64,000 nucleotides of DNA from Paenibacillus sp. Root52 (GCF_001426865.1 NZ_LMFO01000023.1:310001-374000); one strand, 5' to 3'. Positions 26,888 to 36,701 are shown, counted from the stretch's first letter. Numbers and translations are program-made. The notes: a model not told the origin generated them from the sequence alone.

Positions 26888-27180
26888 CTCAGTATGCGGC
26901 GGTGTCTGCTGTCCTCACGGTCAGCTTCCTCCATCTTGCGAATATATCGTCGCAGTTCTTCTTTATGTGCCTCCAACTCAACCATTCGTGAGGATGTCCC
27001 GCTCAAGAAAGACTGCATCTTGAATCCTAGCGTTGATGCGGCGTTTCCGACCCAATCCTGCTCCAGCCGATTATGAATTGAACGCATCTTCTGTTCCTGC
27101 TGCATCAACCGCTCCTGCAACTGTTCACATTGCTGAACTGCTCTTCATAGATCTGATAATGATACTGATATTCTAGACAT
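26884..27180 (-). pseudogene. WXG100-like partner protein with in-frame TGA
   Basis: From ATG 27180 (GGGAGG embedded in the last lipase codons) a 98-codon frame runs MSRISVSLSDL, TGA at codon 12 (27145-27147), RAVQQCEQLQERL and onward. Two helices flank a WVG turn at codons 43-45, the hallmark of WXG100/ESX-type helical hairpins. Without the stop it would be a standard-sized partner. Translation could restart at TTG or ATG near codons 21-26, losing part of helix 1. TGA probably derives from CGA. Sequencing error is the alternative. Confidence 0.6.
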
Positions 27181-27185
27181 GTTAC

Positions 27186-28535
27186 TTACCTCCCGTTAAT
27201 GAACTGGTCTGCCTGAATGAAATCTTCGTGCTTGCGTTCAATGTACTCGGCAATTTCACTGATTGATTCCTGATACCAACGGTTGATTCGTTCCAGTGTC
27301 GCCGTAGCTTCATAAGCGATCGGAGTGAAGGAATGGCTCTCACTTGTAGCGGTATAAACCTCAAACATCTTGATGGAAGTTCGTGCATCATTTGAGAACC
27401 CAACCAGACTAAGTCTCATTTCCTTGGCCGCATGCGCCAATTCCTCAGGCGTTAGTCGAATTGTGCCGCCACCTTCTCCTGATTTCCCAACGGATGCAGC
27501 CGCAATCAAAGGGGCTACCAACCCTCCAACTAGGTTAGACAAAGCCAGTTTTGATTCCTGATAAGCGATCCAGCGCGGTGAGTTGTCAATCCGTTTCCCA
27601 GTAGCGCGATCTATAAGTGGACCGACCAAGTTACCTTGTTTATCAAACTGAAACTGGTTCATTGAATGGTAACCCTTGCCATCTTCTTTAGAGAACGAGT
27701 CAAAAAAGCGAATAATATTGCCCGCTTGGAGCTTGTCTAGATCTATATTCAATGGGATATAAATGGGAGCCACTAGTTGAGATTGTAGTCTCCAGTTTTG
27801 GTACATCGCATTAGCCGAATCAAAATCCTGGTCTTTGTAGTACGTGCTGCCAACATGTCTAACATATTCATTAATCCCTCCTGCACCTACGGAATCGTTA
27901 GGTTGGACAATGTTCACCACTTTTCCATCATAGTAACCTTCGTTCACTTTGGCCAAGCTTGCATCATCCAGCAGATTAATTACACTTGGAGCACTGTATG
28001 TCATGGCTGACAAATCCTGCCTCGCTGCCACGTATTGCGCTAAACCACCTCCAAGCGAATGTCCCGTGAGTGAGATACTGGCGTCGGGGTATTTTTCTTC
28101 GACTTGTTCATAGAGCACTTCTGCCTGATGAAACTGATTGTTTTCCCAAGCAATATCGTCCTTGATGGATAAAATAAAACTCTTTTTGAAAATGTTATGA
28201 TGATCAGGATCAGTTACGGCATCTTCCAATTTTCTAGTACGCCCAGTTAAAACATCGTATACGTCCGTTTCGTAATCGACTGCTCTCCCAAGCCAGCTTC
28301 CATCTGGCTCCGTTCCGCGGTAACCGATGACGATCTGATCCGTCTGATTGTTTTGGAGGACGATAGAATCAAAACCCGACACCTTATTGTGGAGCTTCAC
28401 ACCTTCAGGTTCGATGACCTTCCACTGTGCATAATCTTCCTCTTCTGTAAGCGGTGTGCCGGCAGTAACGTTGTCCTGGTAGGCAAGGTTGGATATTTTT
28501 TGATACAACTCATCACTAATGTAATCGTCTCGCAT
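27186..28535 (-). CDS. lipase with C-terminal WXG/LXG-like domain, putative type VII-secreted toxin
   Basis: The 449-residue protein has a class-3 lipase domain: nucleophile elbow GHSLGGG (Ser160), QPND (Asp214) and KGYHSM (His290) form the likely triad. A hydrophobic Gly/Ala-rich linker (333-357) leads to a helical tail (358-449: LTPEELAHAAKEMRLSLVGF, then SISEIAEYIERKHEDFI) resembling a WXG100/LXG targeting domain, placed at the C-terminus rather than the usual N-terminus. There is no Sec signal. This is the reverse arrangement I know from the S. aureus type VII lipase toxin TslA. CAGGAGGTATTTT precedes ATG 28535. A WXG-like partner follows 5 bases after the stop. Confidence 0.75.
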   Translation of the reverse strand: MRDDYISDELYQKISNLAYQDNVTAGTPLTEEEDYAQWKVIEPEGVKLHNKVSGFDSIVLQNNQTDQIVIGYRGTEPDGSWLGRAVDYETDVYDVLTGRTRKLEDAVTDPDHHNIFKKSFILSIKDDIAWENNQFHQAEVLYEQVEEKYPDASISLTGHSLGGGLAQYVAARQDLSAMTYSAPSVINLLDDASLAKVNEGYYDGKVVNIVQPNDSVGAGGINEYVRHVGSTYYKDQDFDSANAMYQNWRLQSQLVAPIYIPLNIDLDKLQAGNIIRFFDSFSKEDGKGYHSMNQFQFDKQGNLVGPLIDRATGKRIDNSPRWIAYQESKLALSNLVGGLVAPLIAAASVGKSGEGGGTIRLTPEELAHAAKEMRLSLVGFSNDARTSIKMFEVYTATSESHSFTPIAYEATATLERINRWYQESISEIAEYIERKHEDFIQADQFINGR

Positions 28536-28644
28536 AAAATACCTCCTGAATTGAACATTTCAAGTTGAATATGTAAACTAGTGATAATCCAATCTTTATA
28601 GTATATTAATACCATTCTATAAGAGAAAGTAGAGGTGTCCCCGC

Positions 28645-28968
28645 TTGAGAAAACCTTTCATCCTGTTTGTAATTCTAATCATTTCATCACTCTTGCTTGG
28701 AGCATGTGCTTCCGAAGAGAAAAAGGCGATCGTATCTTCCGCTGAGAAGTTTGCTGCAAATTATATTTCTGAAAAATATGGGGAAACCGTCCGTTTTACT
28801 GAGTATAAATTTTCTCCTCCCGATTTAGACAAATCGTTAGGGCTCCACGGTTATATTGAAGGAAACAAGGAACAGAAAGTGTTTGTTCTCGTAAAATACG
28901 ATCCTCTGAGTATCGAGACACTATCCCTTCCTGAGGAGATACGTGCTAAGAAACCGCACTCCGAATAG
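28645..28968 (+). CDS. small lipoprotein, candidate immunity protein
   Basis: A lipoprotein signal (FVILIISSLLLGACAS, lipidated Cys at residue 21) precedes an 86-residue domain (SSAEKFAANYISEKYGETV, then FVLVKYDPLSIE) of cystatin-like alpha/beta pattern. The start is TTG 28645 with AGAGGTG upstream. It is divergent from the lipase gene, 109 bases away. Because the S. aureus lipase toxin is neutralised outside the cell by a lipoprotein (TilA), this is a plausible immunity candidate; homology to TilA was not tested. Confidence 0.6.
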   Translation: MRKPFILFVILIISSLLLGACASEEKKAIVSSAEKFAANYISEKYGETVRFTEYKFSPPDLDKSLGLHGYIEGNKEQKVFVLVKYDPLSIETLSLPEEIRAKKPHSE

Positions 28969-29498
28969 GAAGTGAATTACCTTACTAAAAACAAAAAAAT
29001 ATATCGAGCTTGTCAACCATCTCAAACCTTATACTGCAAAGATTTATATCTACGTAAGATCTTAATCAAGTAATTATGAGTTGAAATGAGAAAGACAGTA
29101 AAGAAATAAAGACGGGACACAGTTCTGTAGTTAACAGAATGGCCGTCTTATTCTTCCTGTTCTCGCTTCAGATTATTATTTATAGAATAAAATTCATAAG
29201 TTATTCAAATGCGGATGGGAAGCCCAGTTCACGAATATAGACAAAGAAATTATATTCAATTAGGACAAATTACATAGACTATCAGATTTCCCTTTTTAAT
29301 CATAGGTAATATATGGATTTTATCTTTTGATAATTACTTCTGTCAACTATCTCCACAACAACAAAACAAAGAAATCAGTAATAATTACACGTTAGAATGT
29401 CTCCTTTCTTAATTATGATACATCTCGGTTGGAACCACTCTACTAATTCAATTAATTCTAAATATACGCAAATAGGAGAGTCCAAGCGGATCTCCCCC
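28969..29498. other. 530-base gene-free stretch
   Basis: AT-rich sequence between the lipoprotein gene and the end of the iron regulator gene. Apart from the hairpin at 29106-29153 I see no gene, repeat or clear promoter. Short open frames here have no ribosome sites. Confidence 0.5.
29106..29153 (+). terminator. probable terminator of the lipoprotein gene
   Basis: AAGACGG pairs with CCGTCTT around an inner TTCTGT/ACAGAA stem; the tail TATTCTTCC is only moderately T-rich. Confidence 0.5.
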
Positions 29499-31220
29499 TT
29501 AAGCCAAAAAAGCCTGCGCAATCTGATCCACGATCCCATTAATTCCTGTTGGTCCATAACAGCCGATCCAGGTTGCGGCATCGACCGAGTGTATGTGTTG
29601 TCGCTCACCCTCATCAAGCATGCCCCAGACACGCTGCTCTGTCGCAGATATGCCATCCTGAATGAGTTCATTACTCAGCAAGAAATAGTGACTAGCATGT
29701 ACAACTGGTAGTCTATCCACTGAAATATGATAGGCCGTGTCAGAGGTGTCTGCGACAAATAACGGAGCAGGCAGACCTAGATCACGGTACAGTACAGCAC
29801 CTGTACGATGAAACGGCGAATGTACGCGAACCAGAGACTCCAGCGGACGGATCAATGCCACGCTTTTGCCTGCCAATACTGGAGCAAGCTCTTCTGACAG
29901 CAAAGCCGTTCGGCGATGATAATCCGCAATAATACGTTTGGCTTCTGCTCGCTTACCCGTTAGTTCACCGAACAAGCTCAGAATGGTCTGCCAGCTCTCA
30001 TTGCGCTTGAACATGAGAACTGGAGCGATCCGACTTAAACGTTCATAATACTGGTCATGCACCTCGGTACAGATAATCAGATCCGGTGCCAACCGTTCCA
30101 CCGCAGGCAGATCAGGGTACTCATAGGTTCCGAGCAACTCGGTATTTTGCAGCCCTGCTCTAATATATTGAGGGAAATTGACCACCGCACTCCCCGTTCC
30201 TACACTACCTGCTGGAGACAAATCCAGCGCAAGCATATGATCCGCATATTGAACATCGAGTACAGCGATACGCCGTGGTGGCTCAGTGACACAATATTCC
30301 CCTCGCATATGGCATATAACTGTGCCTTCGGATGACTCATATGAAGAAGCCATGTTATTCCTGAGCAAGGAATCTGACATATAATTATCCGTTCTCGAAG
30401 CAGATGTAAGCCTATAGCGCTGCGGCGGAACCCCAAAGTATTTTTTAAATGCTCGACTGAAATAATACATATCGCGATAACCCATTTTGTCAGCAATTTC
30501 ACCGATGGAAACATCCGTATGACGCAGCATCCGTGATGCACTCTCCATCCGTAACTGAATGACGTATTCCATCGGCCCGAGTTCTTTCTCTTGTTTGAAG
30601 CGTCGCTGTAGCTGTCTTACACTGCATCCAGCAAGTGCCGCTAACTCCTTCAGCTCCAGATTCTGCCGATAGTGACCCGATATATATGTAGCGACAGCAT
30701 CCACCATGTCTGACTTTGCTCCGCCCTGACTGCTCTCATACTCCATAATGAGTTCGTAGATTATGCCCTGCATCAATGCATTGGCGTGAAACCGTTCCAG
30801 CCCTTCACCACGACTCCATTTTGCTACAATTTTCTCCGCGACCTGAACCCATTCCGTTTGAGTGACAGAATCCTGTATAAATGAAGTGTTCAACGGATGT
30901 TTACGATACGAGGGCATAACAAGAGAGGCTCCTTCCATAGAAGTAACCTGGTACATGATCACAAGATATTGTAAGTCCTCTGCTATAGCAGTCAGCGTAA
31001 AGGATGCTCCCTTAGCCACATGAGCAGCAAAAGAAGCCCCTACATGGCAAACCTCACCATTTATGAAGAGCTCCCCTTCTCCCCCGCCTGCCAATAGCAG
31101 CACATTGGATGTTAATTCTGTTTCGCTAAGCACGCTACCTGTCTGCAAAATTCCGCTATGCAGTTCAAGCACCTTGATCGCCGTATTACTCCATAGACTT
31201 GTCTGTTCTTGCAGCGGCAT
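29499..31220 (-). CDS. AraC-type regulator fused to a siderophore-binding domain (Btr-like)
   Basis: From ATG 31220 (AGGAG 9 bases upstream; 573 aa) the protein has an N-terminal cupin-like region, two AraC helix-turn-helix motifs (about 165-270; LAALAGCSVRQLQRRFKQEK and IADKMGYRDMYYFSRAFKKY) and a C-terminal TroA/FhuD-type binding domain (about 310-573). B. subtilis Btr, which activates feuABC on binding bacillibactin, has the same build. The sensor domain is visibly similar to the lipoprotein encoded at 32108 (RIAVLDV, PAGSV, VALIRP, HRTG, DLGL in the same order), so both probably bind the same siderophore. A Fur box lies upstream. Confidence 0.9.
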   Translation of the reverse strand: MPLQEQTSLWSNTAIKVLELHSGILQTGSVLSETELTSNVLLLAGGGEGELFINGEVCHVGASFAAHVAKGASFTLTAIAEDLQYLVIMYQVTSMEGASLVMPSYRKHPLNTSFIQDSVTQTEWVQVAEKIVAKWSRGEGLERFHANALMQGIIYELIMEYESSQGGAKSDMVDAVATYISGHYRQNLELKELAALAGCSVRQLQRRFKQEKELGPMEYVIQLRMESASRMLRHTDVSIGEIADKMGYRDMYYFSRAFKKYFGVPPQRYRLTSASRTDNYMSDSLLRNNMASSYESSEGTVICHMRGEYCVTEPPRRIAVLDVQYADHMLALDLSPAGSVGTGSAVVNFPQYIRAGLQNTELLGTYEYPDLPAVERLAPDLIICTEVHDQYYERLSRIAPVLMFKRNESWQTILSLFGELTGKRAEAKRIIADYHRRTALLSEELAPVLAGKSVALIRPLESLVRVHSPFHRTGAVLYRDLGLPAPLFVADTSDTAYHISVDRLPVVHASHYFLLSNELIQDGISATEQRVWGMLDEGERQHIHSVDAATWIGCYGPTGINGIVDQIAQAFLA

Positions 31221-31329
31221 TTCTCTCATCTCCTGACAATAGCATCCTTTGCTAGAGAGAATCGCCCGAATAGGTGTATACCCTTAACTCCAAGCGAGTC
31301 CCTTAGCAAAGGTAAAATTGTTGCTCTTG

Positions 31330-32106
31330 TCATTTTAATTGAGATTCATTCTCATTGTCAATTTTCGGACATTTCCTGCAATATTCCCCTGACATCTGGT
31401 AATAGAAACAACAGGTGATCCGTTCGCTTTTCGCAACTGGAATATTGTCTTTAATGTACGTGAAGCGGGTTAACGGATTCTTTCTCACACCAAACACTTG
31501 CCCCGATGCCACCTGCGTCAGATATGCAAAATCAGCCTGGATATGCTCATTTCCCTGCTCTACCTCGTCTGCATCAGGCGTATACAGCGGCCCAATGCGT
31601 ACCATGATATTCTCCCAAAGAATGCTCATGGAAAGAGGTGCAACCACAGCAAGCGTTTGTAACAACGGTGTAAGCTGCTCTGCAAACATCTCCTGTACTA
31701 CCTTTTCCCGCCACACGTTTCTTTCTCCCGTTAGTTCTTCTGCTTGAAGCCCATTCACCGCTAGAAAAGGAAAACGTGTACCGCCCTCATTAGATGAGAG
31801 CGTCGGATGATAGAGGAAGCTGTTCTCCAGCTGAAACGAAACATGCTGGTGATGAAACGTCATTGCGGTCACAAGTGGAGCTGTCCACAGATAACCAATT
31901 CGCTTGGCTAACATGGAAGCGGCAACCTTCATGTCAGGCGCATCAATATACTCCTGAAACCAGCTGATATACTCTCGGCATACCGCTTCATCATGCAGCT
32001 CACTCAAAGCAATGGTACGGACACTATTCTCAGGCGGCTTACCAAGCAGAATCGAATGATCCTCCACGGTTTCTTTCCATAAGTCACTCGAGAGATACTG
32101 ATCCAT
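31330..32106 (-). CDS. fhuF: FhuF-type ferric siderophore reductase
   Basis: The 258-residue protein ends with the FhuF [2Fe-2S] motif: Cys-Cys-x10-Cys-x2-Cys in ITCCFYYQMSGEYCRKCPK (about 231-249). FhuF reduces ferric siderophores in the cytoplasm to release iron. ATG 32106 follows the stop of the binding-protein gene by 1 base, so the two are translationally coupled. The last codons overlap the Fur box that controls the next gene. Confidence 0.82.
   Translation of the reverse strand: MDQYLSSDLWKETVEDHSILLGKPPENSVRTIALSELHDEAVCREYISWFQEYIDAPDMKVAASMLAKRIGYLWTAPLVTAMTFHHQHVSFQLENSFLYHPTLSSNEGGTRFPFLAVNGLQAEELTGERNVWREKVVQEMFAEQLTPLLQTLAVVAPLSMSILWENIMVRIGPLYTPDADEVEQGNEHIQADFAYLTQVASGQVFGVRKNPLTRFTYIKDNIPVAKSERITCCFYYQMSGEYCRKCPKIDNENESQLK
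31340..31354. promoter_or_regulatory. Fur box before the AraC/Btr-like regulator
   Basis: TGAGATTCATTCTCA differs at one position from the palindrome TGAGAATCATTCTCA. It lies about 120 bases upstream of the regulator start and inside the last codons of fhuF, giving the regulator its own iron-responsive promoter. Confidence 0.7.
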
Positions 32107-32107
32107 A

Positions 32108-33148
32108 TTAATTCGATCCCAGCAGCGCTTCTGATGCTTGATCTACAATCAGGTTAATCGCGATAGGACCATAGTATGCGATCCAAAGGGTTGAATTTAC
32201 GTCATAGGTAAGGTTGTTTTTCACTGCATCTAGAGATTGCCATACTGGATTGCTAACCATAGCCTCTGCCTCTGCTGCAAACAGCTCATCTGACAGTACG
32301 AAATAACGATCTGCGCCGATCTCAGGAACCTTCTCCATCGAGATTTCAACAGAGGTATCCCCTTTGATCTCCTCAACGAGTGCAGGCATTTTCAAACCTA
32401 AGTCCTTATACAGAATTTCGCCTGTGCGATGCTCGATACCATGAACACGGATGCCTTCTTTTCTCGGACGAATAAGGGCTACCGTCTCATCTCCCATTTT
32501 CTCTGCCAGTTGCGCCTTCACTCCAGCGGCTTTCTCCTCATATGCTTTACGCACTGTCTCTGCCTCGTCCTGCTTGTCTGTAATCTGAGCAATCGTAGCT
32601 AACGTATCACGCCAGTCTTCGTAGAAGTCGAGTACGAGGGTTGGTGCGATTTTGCTCACACTCTCATACTGTTTCTCTTGAAAGTCAGTCATGATGATCA
32701 GATCCGGATCCAAAGCTACAATAGCTTCCAGATTAGGCTCGTCCCGTGTACCCAGAACCTGTACGTCTTTCGGCTCATCACCTAAGTATTCTGGAAAATC
32801 GGTGTTGCCTCCAGCGATAACACTACCTGCCGGCTTCTCGCCAACAGCTAACATTTGATCCAGAAACTTAACATCAAGCACAGCAATTCTCTGTGGTTTC
32901 TCATCTAGTGTTAGCTCGCCCTTCATATGTTTGAGCGTTACAGGAAAAGCTCCTGCAGCTTGAGTTTCTGTATTCGAAGGTGTTTCCGCAGGCGTTGCAG
33001 CAGACTCATTGCCCCCGTTTGTACCTGCTCCGGCACCACAAGCCGTTAATACAAGCACAAGTGTCAGCATCAGACCCATGATAAATCGTGTTTTTTGGGC
33101 AGCGTATATCTTGCTTATCGCCGTTTTCCCCTCTGTTCCTTTAATCAA
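32108..33148 (-). CDS. siderophore-binding lipoprotein of an ABC importer
   Basis: A lipoprotein signal (FIMGLMLTLVLVLTACGAG, Cys about residue 37) is followed by a low-complexity linker and a TroA/FhuD-fold domain (RIAVLDVKFLDQMLAVG onward). TTG 33148 is used as start because AAGGGGGATTCATC is well spaced; signal peptide position agrees. The permeases and ATPase are not in the window, so they lie elsewhere or a shared transporter is used. A near-perfect Fur box precedes the gene. Confidence 0.88.
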   Translation of the reverse strand: MIKGTEGKTAISKIYAAQKTRFIMGLMLTLVLVLTACGAGAGTNGGNESAATPAETPSNTETQAAGAFPVTLKHMKGELTLDEKPQRIAVLDVKFLDQMLAVGEKPAGSVIAGGNTDFPEYLGDEPKDVQVLGTRDEPNLEAIVALDPDLIIMTDFQEKQYESVSKIAPTLVLDFYEDWRDTLATIAQITDKQDEAETVRKAYEEKAAGVKAQLAEKMGDETVALIRPRKEGIRVHGIEHRTGEILYKDLGLKMPALVEEIKGDTSVEISMEKVPEIGADRYFVLSDELFAAEAEAMVSNPVWQSLDAVKNNLTYDVNSTLWIAYYGPIAINLIVDQASEALLGSN

Positions 33149-33168
33149 GATGAATCCCCCTTGTATGT

Positions 33169-33187
33169 GATAATGATTTTCATTATC
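33169..33187. promoter_or_regulatory. Fur box before the siderophore-binding gene
   Basis: GATAATGATTTTCATTATC is a 19-base palindrome matching the Fur box GATAATGATNATCATTATC with one mismatch. It lies 21 bases upstream of the TTG start. Confidence 0.88.
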
Positions 33188-33349
33188 GTATGATAAGGCG
33201 AGTATATACGATCTTCACACCGCCTTACCATGTACTTTTGCGACATTTCAACCGGACTAAAACGACATTACATCTACATACCCAAGCTCACAAACACAAG
33301 GTATACTTGAAAATAAATGTAATTCACACAACATAAGGATGTGCTTTTC

Positions 33350-33923
33350 ATGAAGAATAAGTGGCTAATACTGAGTATCGTTACACTATGTATTCTACTT
33401 ATATTGGGTAATTTCAGGTGGGTTGACCTCGAATCCAGCGTAGACTTCAGGTATAAGTGCGTGTTCAAAAAGGTCGGTTTTCAGTATCGAGAAGATGGGG
33501 TGAAGCTAGAAATGGAGTAGCGGAGCGTAGATGGAGCTACGTGAGCAACGGACATTTCGGCTGAATCCCAGCTTCGATGCTGATGATGCCGCTAGGCATC
33601 CTTCGTAATCAAAAGCGGACTTTTTGAACAACCTCTATAAGTATGACAGATGGGCAGGGCAGAAATGGGTAGACTTCTATCCACCGCTAGCTTCTACCAA
33701 TAGCATGGAGTTTCCACTTATCTATATTGATGAGATCAACCAGGACACGCTAGAAACGTATTTGCACAAACAAGCTCTCTCAGGAGAGTTAGCGAATAAG
33801 TGGGTTGAACGTACGAGGATCACAGACGGGTATATTGGTCTAATATTACTAAATATTTTAGTGGTCATATGGAGTGGATTTAAGCTAGTTATTCTAAGAA
33901 ACAAAAAAGAAAGAGCGTCTTAG
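33350..33923 (+). pseudogene. membrane protein gene split by a MITE-like insertion
   Basis: The 5' part (ATG 33350, AAGGATG upstream) reads MKNKWLILSIVTLCILLILG and runs into the inserted element, stopping at 33520. The 3' part resumes at 33641 (YDRWAGQKWVDFYPPLAS). Removing the element and one 5-base target duplicate (33457-33640) restores a continuous 129-codon frame with membrane helices at both ends. The intact gene product is not recognised. The downstream ORF now starts inside the element (TTG 33624) and could still be expressed. Confidence 0.8.
33457..33635 (+). mobile_element. MITE-like element, family A copy 1 (179 bp)
   Basis: The right terminus, read inward, is GAGGTTGTTCAAAAAGTCCG; the left terminus is GTGCGTGTTCAAAAAGGTCG, giving imperfect terminal inverted repeats. 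The element is flanked by TATAA direct repeats (33452-33456 and 33636-33640). Internal hairpins include CGTAG/CTACG and GATGCC-GCTA-GGCATC. There is no coding sequence. It interrupts the gene at 33350-33923. Confidence 0.82.
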
Positions 33924-34004
33924 TTAAGACACCCTTGTCCTTACTCATTCATTTCCAATCTCAACTTCATCGTATCACGATTAGAAACCAATTTAGCTAT
34001 TCAT

Positions 34005-35327
34005 TTAGCTACTCGAAGCAACATAACGGTTAACCGGAACATTAAGCCCCAGATTCCCACGTAACGTATCGTGCTCATACTCTGTGCGGAACAGTCCGCG
34101 CTGTTGCAGCACCGGTACGACTAACTCCACAAAATCTTCCAGACCATTCGGTACCGTCGGGAGAATAATAAAGCCGTCCACCGCCTGCTGCTCGAACCAT
34201 AGTTGCATTCTGTCAGCAATCGTTTCAGGTGTGCCAAAAAATAGGGGGCGGGGCTGTGCCACATGTAGAGCAACCTCGCGCAACGTTAACCCTTGCTCCT
34301 TGGCATCCCTTTTGATCTGATCCGTCAGACTTCGGAAGCCATTGGAGCCGAAATCGCCCAGATCCGGGAAAGGCTCATCCAGAGCATACTGCGTAAAATC
34401 ATGATAATCGAAATAACGACTCAAGTATTGAACTGCATCTTCGACGGAGCCAAGACGGACAACCTCATCATATTTACGCTGAGCCTCCTCTTCGGTATGC
34501 CCTACAATCGGTGCAATGCCTGGCAAAATCAGAATGTCCTCTGGCTTGCGTCCGTGGGAGACAGCCCGCTGCTTCAGGTCATCATATACCGCCTTGGCTT
34601 CCTCCAATGAATTCCCATGAACAAAGACAGCGTCTGCTGTACTCGCAGCAAAATTTCGCCCTGATTCCGAAGCACCTGCTTGGAAAATGACAGGATGTCC
34701 CTGTTTCGAACGTGCGATGTTCAGCGGGCCTGCCACCTGGTAAAACTCACCTTTATGATTAAGCTTGTGTAGCTTCTCTGGGTCAAAGAAAATGCCGCTT
34801 TCCTTATCTCGAATTAACGCATCATCTTCCCACGAGTCCCATAGGCCCCGCGTAACCTCCACATACTCTTCTGCCATGCGATAACGGGTTTCATGATCAG
34901 GATGGCCCCCCTTGTTGAAGTTGTCCGCCACCCCCTCCGATGGCGAGGTCACCACATTCCAAGCTGCGCGTCCACCGCTTAGATGATCTAGAGATGCAAA
35001 CTGACGAGCCACGGTAAACGGTTCGCTGTAGGAAGTGGACAGCGTTCCCGCAAGACCGATGTTTCGAGTTGATGCTGCCAGGGCAGACAAAACCGTAAGT
35101 GGCTCAAAACGATTCAAAAAATGAGGAATTGACTTCTCGGTAATATGTAGACCATCTGCAATAAACACAAAATCAAGCTTGCCTGCCTCTGCACGCTTAG
35201 CCTGCTGAATATAAAAGTCTATATTAATACTTGCATCTGCCGGTAGATCCGGATGTCTCCAACCCGAAACACTGGAACCAACGCCGTGCAATGATGTGCC
35301 CAGCTTTAATTGACCTTCTCTAGACAT
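34005..35327 (-). CDS. NtaA/SnaA/DszA family FMN-dependent monooxygenase
   Basis: The 440-residue protein belongs to the long bacterial-luciferase-like monooxygenases: [40 protein letters not shown], and [23 protein letters not shown]2 comes from a separate reductase. ATG 35327 with GAGAGGAGAACGGTT is the start. Related enzymes (YtnJ, YxeK in B. subtilis) open S-alkylated cysteine derivatives; the neighbouring transporter and acetyltransferase suggest the same. A paralogue lies immediately upstream. Confidence 0.88.
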   Translation of the reverse strand: MSREGQLKLGTSLHGVGSSVSGWRHPDLPADASINIDFYIQQAKRAEAGKLDFVFIADGLHITEKSIPHFLNRFEPLTVLSALAASTRNIGLAGTLSTSYSEPFTVARQFASLDHLSGGRAAWNVVTSPSEGVADNFNKGGHPDHETRYRMAEEYVEVTRGLWDSWEDDALIRDKESGIFFDPEKLHKLNHKGEFYQVAGPLNIARSKQGHPVIFQAGASESGRNFAASTADAVFVHGNSLEEAKAVYDDLKQRAVSHGRKPEDILILPGIAPIVGHTEEEAQRKYDEVVRLGSVEDAVQYLSRYFDYHDFTQYALDEPFPDLGDFGSNGFRSLTDQIKRDAKEQGLTLREVALHVAQPRPLFFGTPETIADRMQLWFEQQAVDGFIILPTVPNGLEDFVELVVPVLQQRGLFRTEYEHDTLRGNLGLNVPVNRYVASSS

Positions 35328-35363
35328 AACCGTTCTCCTCTCAACTCTTTTTGAACACACACT

Positions 35364-36701
35364 TTAGAATGCGGTATTCGCTTCCTTCCGCTGAGCATAA
35401 CGATTTTCTGGTACTGGCAACCCCAGATGACCTCGCAGTGTGTCGAACTCATAATCGTTACGAAACACACCCCGCTCTTGCAAAATCGGCACAACGTTAT
35501 CGACAAAAACATCAAGGTCTTCCGGTCTAATTGGATGCACAATGAAGCCGTCGGCTGCTCCCGTCTCGAACCAACGCTGCAGCGTATCTGCTACCGTCTC
35601 AGGTGATCCGATAAAAGGAGTCCGCGGCGCCACCGCTTCCAGCGCGACCTGTCGCAACGTCTGTCCTAGTTCACGAGCTCTCGCTTTGATGCGATCTGTG
35701 CTGCTGCGGAATGAGTTTTGTCCTATATTGCCAAGCTCCGGAAATGGCTCATCCAGCGGGTACTGATGAAAATCATGATGGTCGAAAAACCGGGCCAGCA
35801 CATCCAGCGCTTCCGTAATCGGTATGCGGTTTATAGACTCTTGGTATCTCTGCTCTGCCGCTTCGTCCGTTTGCTCAACGATGGGAACAATGCCTACCAT
35901 AATGGCAAGGTCATCAACTTCGCGCCCTTCCGTAAGCGTACGCTGCTTCACATCCTGATAGAAGGCTCTGGCATCTTCGATGGAGTTCTGTCCCGTAAAT
36001 ACTGCATCTGCTCCCTTAGCCGCGAGTTGTTTTCCAGGCTCCGATGAGCCCGCCTGAAACACTACAGGCTGTCCCTGTTTAGTACGTGCAATGTTGAGTG
36101 GTCCTGCTACCTTGAAATGTTTGCCTTTATGATTAAGCGTATGTAGCTTATCAGCATCGAAAAAGACACCCGTCTCCTTGTTCCGTACAAAAGCGTCATC
36201 CTCCCAAGAATCCCAGAGACCACGCACAATGTCCAAGAACTCCTCTGCAATCTCGTAACGATCCCCATGAGATGGGTGCTGCTCTTTACTGTAATTGGCT
36301 GCGGAACCTTCCAGCGGTGATGTCACCAGATTCCAGCCTCCACGTCCCTTGCTGATATGATCAAGAGAAGCAAACTGACGAGCTGCGTTAAAAGGTTCAC
36401 TGTACGTGCTGGATAACGTCCCCACCAGCCCGATTCGAGTAGTGACTGCCGCAAGCGCGGACAAAATCGTCAATGGCTCGAAGCGATTCAGAAAATGAGG
36501 AATCGACTTTTCGTTGATAGACAATCCATCAGCAATAAATACAAGATCAAATTTGCCTCGCTCCGCCGTCTGTGCCTGCTGTGTGTAAAAGTCCAGATTA
36601 ACGCTGGCATCTACGGGTACACTTGGATGACGCCAACTGGACATCGTTCCACCAACGCCCAGAATAATACTGCCTAATTTAAGCTGTTTAGGTTTACTCA
36701 T
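35364..36701 (-). CDS. NtaA-type FMN-dependent monooxygenase (paralogue)
   Basis: The 445-residue protein shares the whole architecture of its downstream neighbour ([59 protein letters not shown]). The pair looks like a tandem duplication followed by divergence, probably giving two substrate ranges. CGGGAGGTCTGAATC precedes ATG 36701. Spacing to the downstream gene is 36 bases. Confidence 0.88.
   Translation of the reverse strand: MSKPKQLKLGSIILGVGGTMSSWRHPSVPVDASVNLDFYTQQAQTAERGKFDLVFIADGLSINEKSIPHFLNRFEPLTILSALAAVTTRIGLVGTLSSTYSEPFNAARQFASLDHISKGRGGWNLVTSPLEGSAANYSKEQHPSHGDRYEIAEEFLDIVRGLWDSWEDDAFVRNKETGVFFDADKLHTLNHKGKHFKVAGPLNIARTKQGQPVVFQAGSSEPGKQLAAKGADAVFTGQNSIEDARAFYQDVKQRTLTEGREVDDLAIMVGIVPIVEQTDEAAEQRYQESINRIPITEALDVLARFFDHHDFHQYPLDEPFPELGNIGQNSFRSSTDRIKARARELGQTLRQVALEAVAPRTPFIGSPETVADTLQRWFETGAADGFIVHPIRPEDLDVFVDNVVPILQERGVFRNDYEFDTLRGHLGLPVPENRYAQRKEANTAF

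Noticed and set aside
33624-33923. Stand-alone 99-codon gene
   Set aside because: Its first codons lie in the inserted element; the frame is the 3' part of the disrupted gene starting at 33350.
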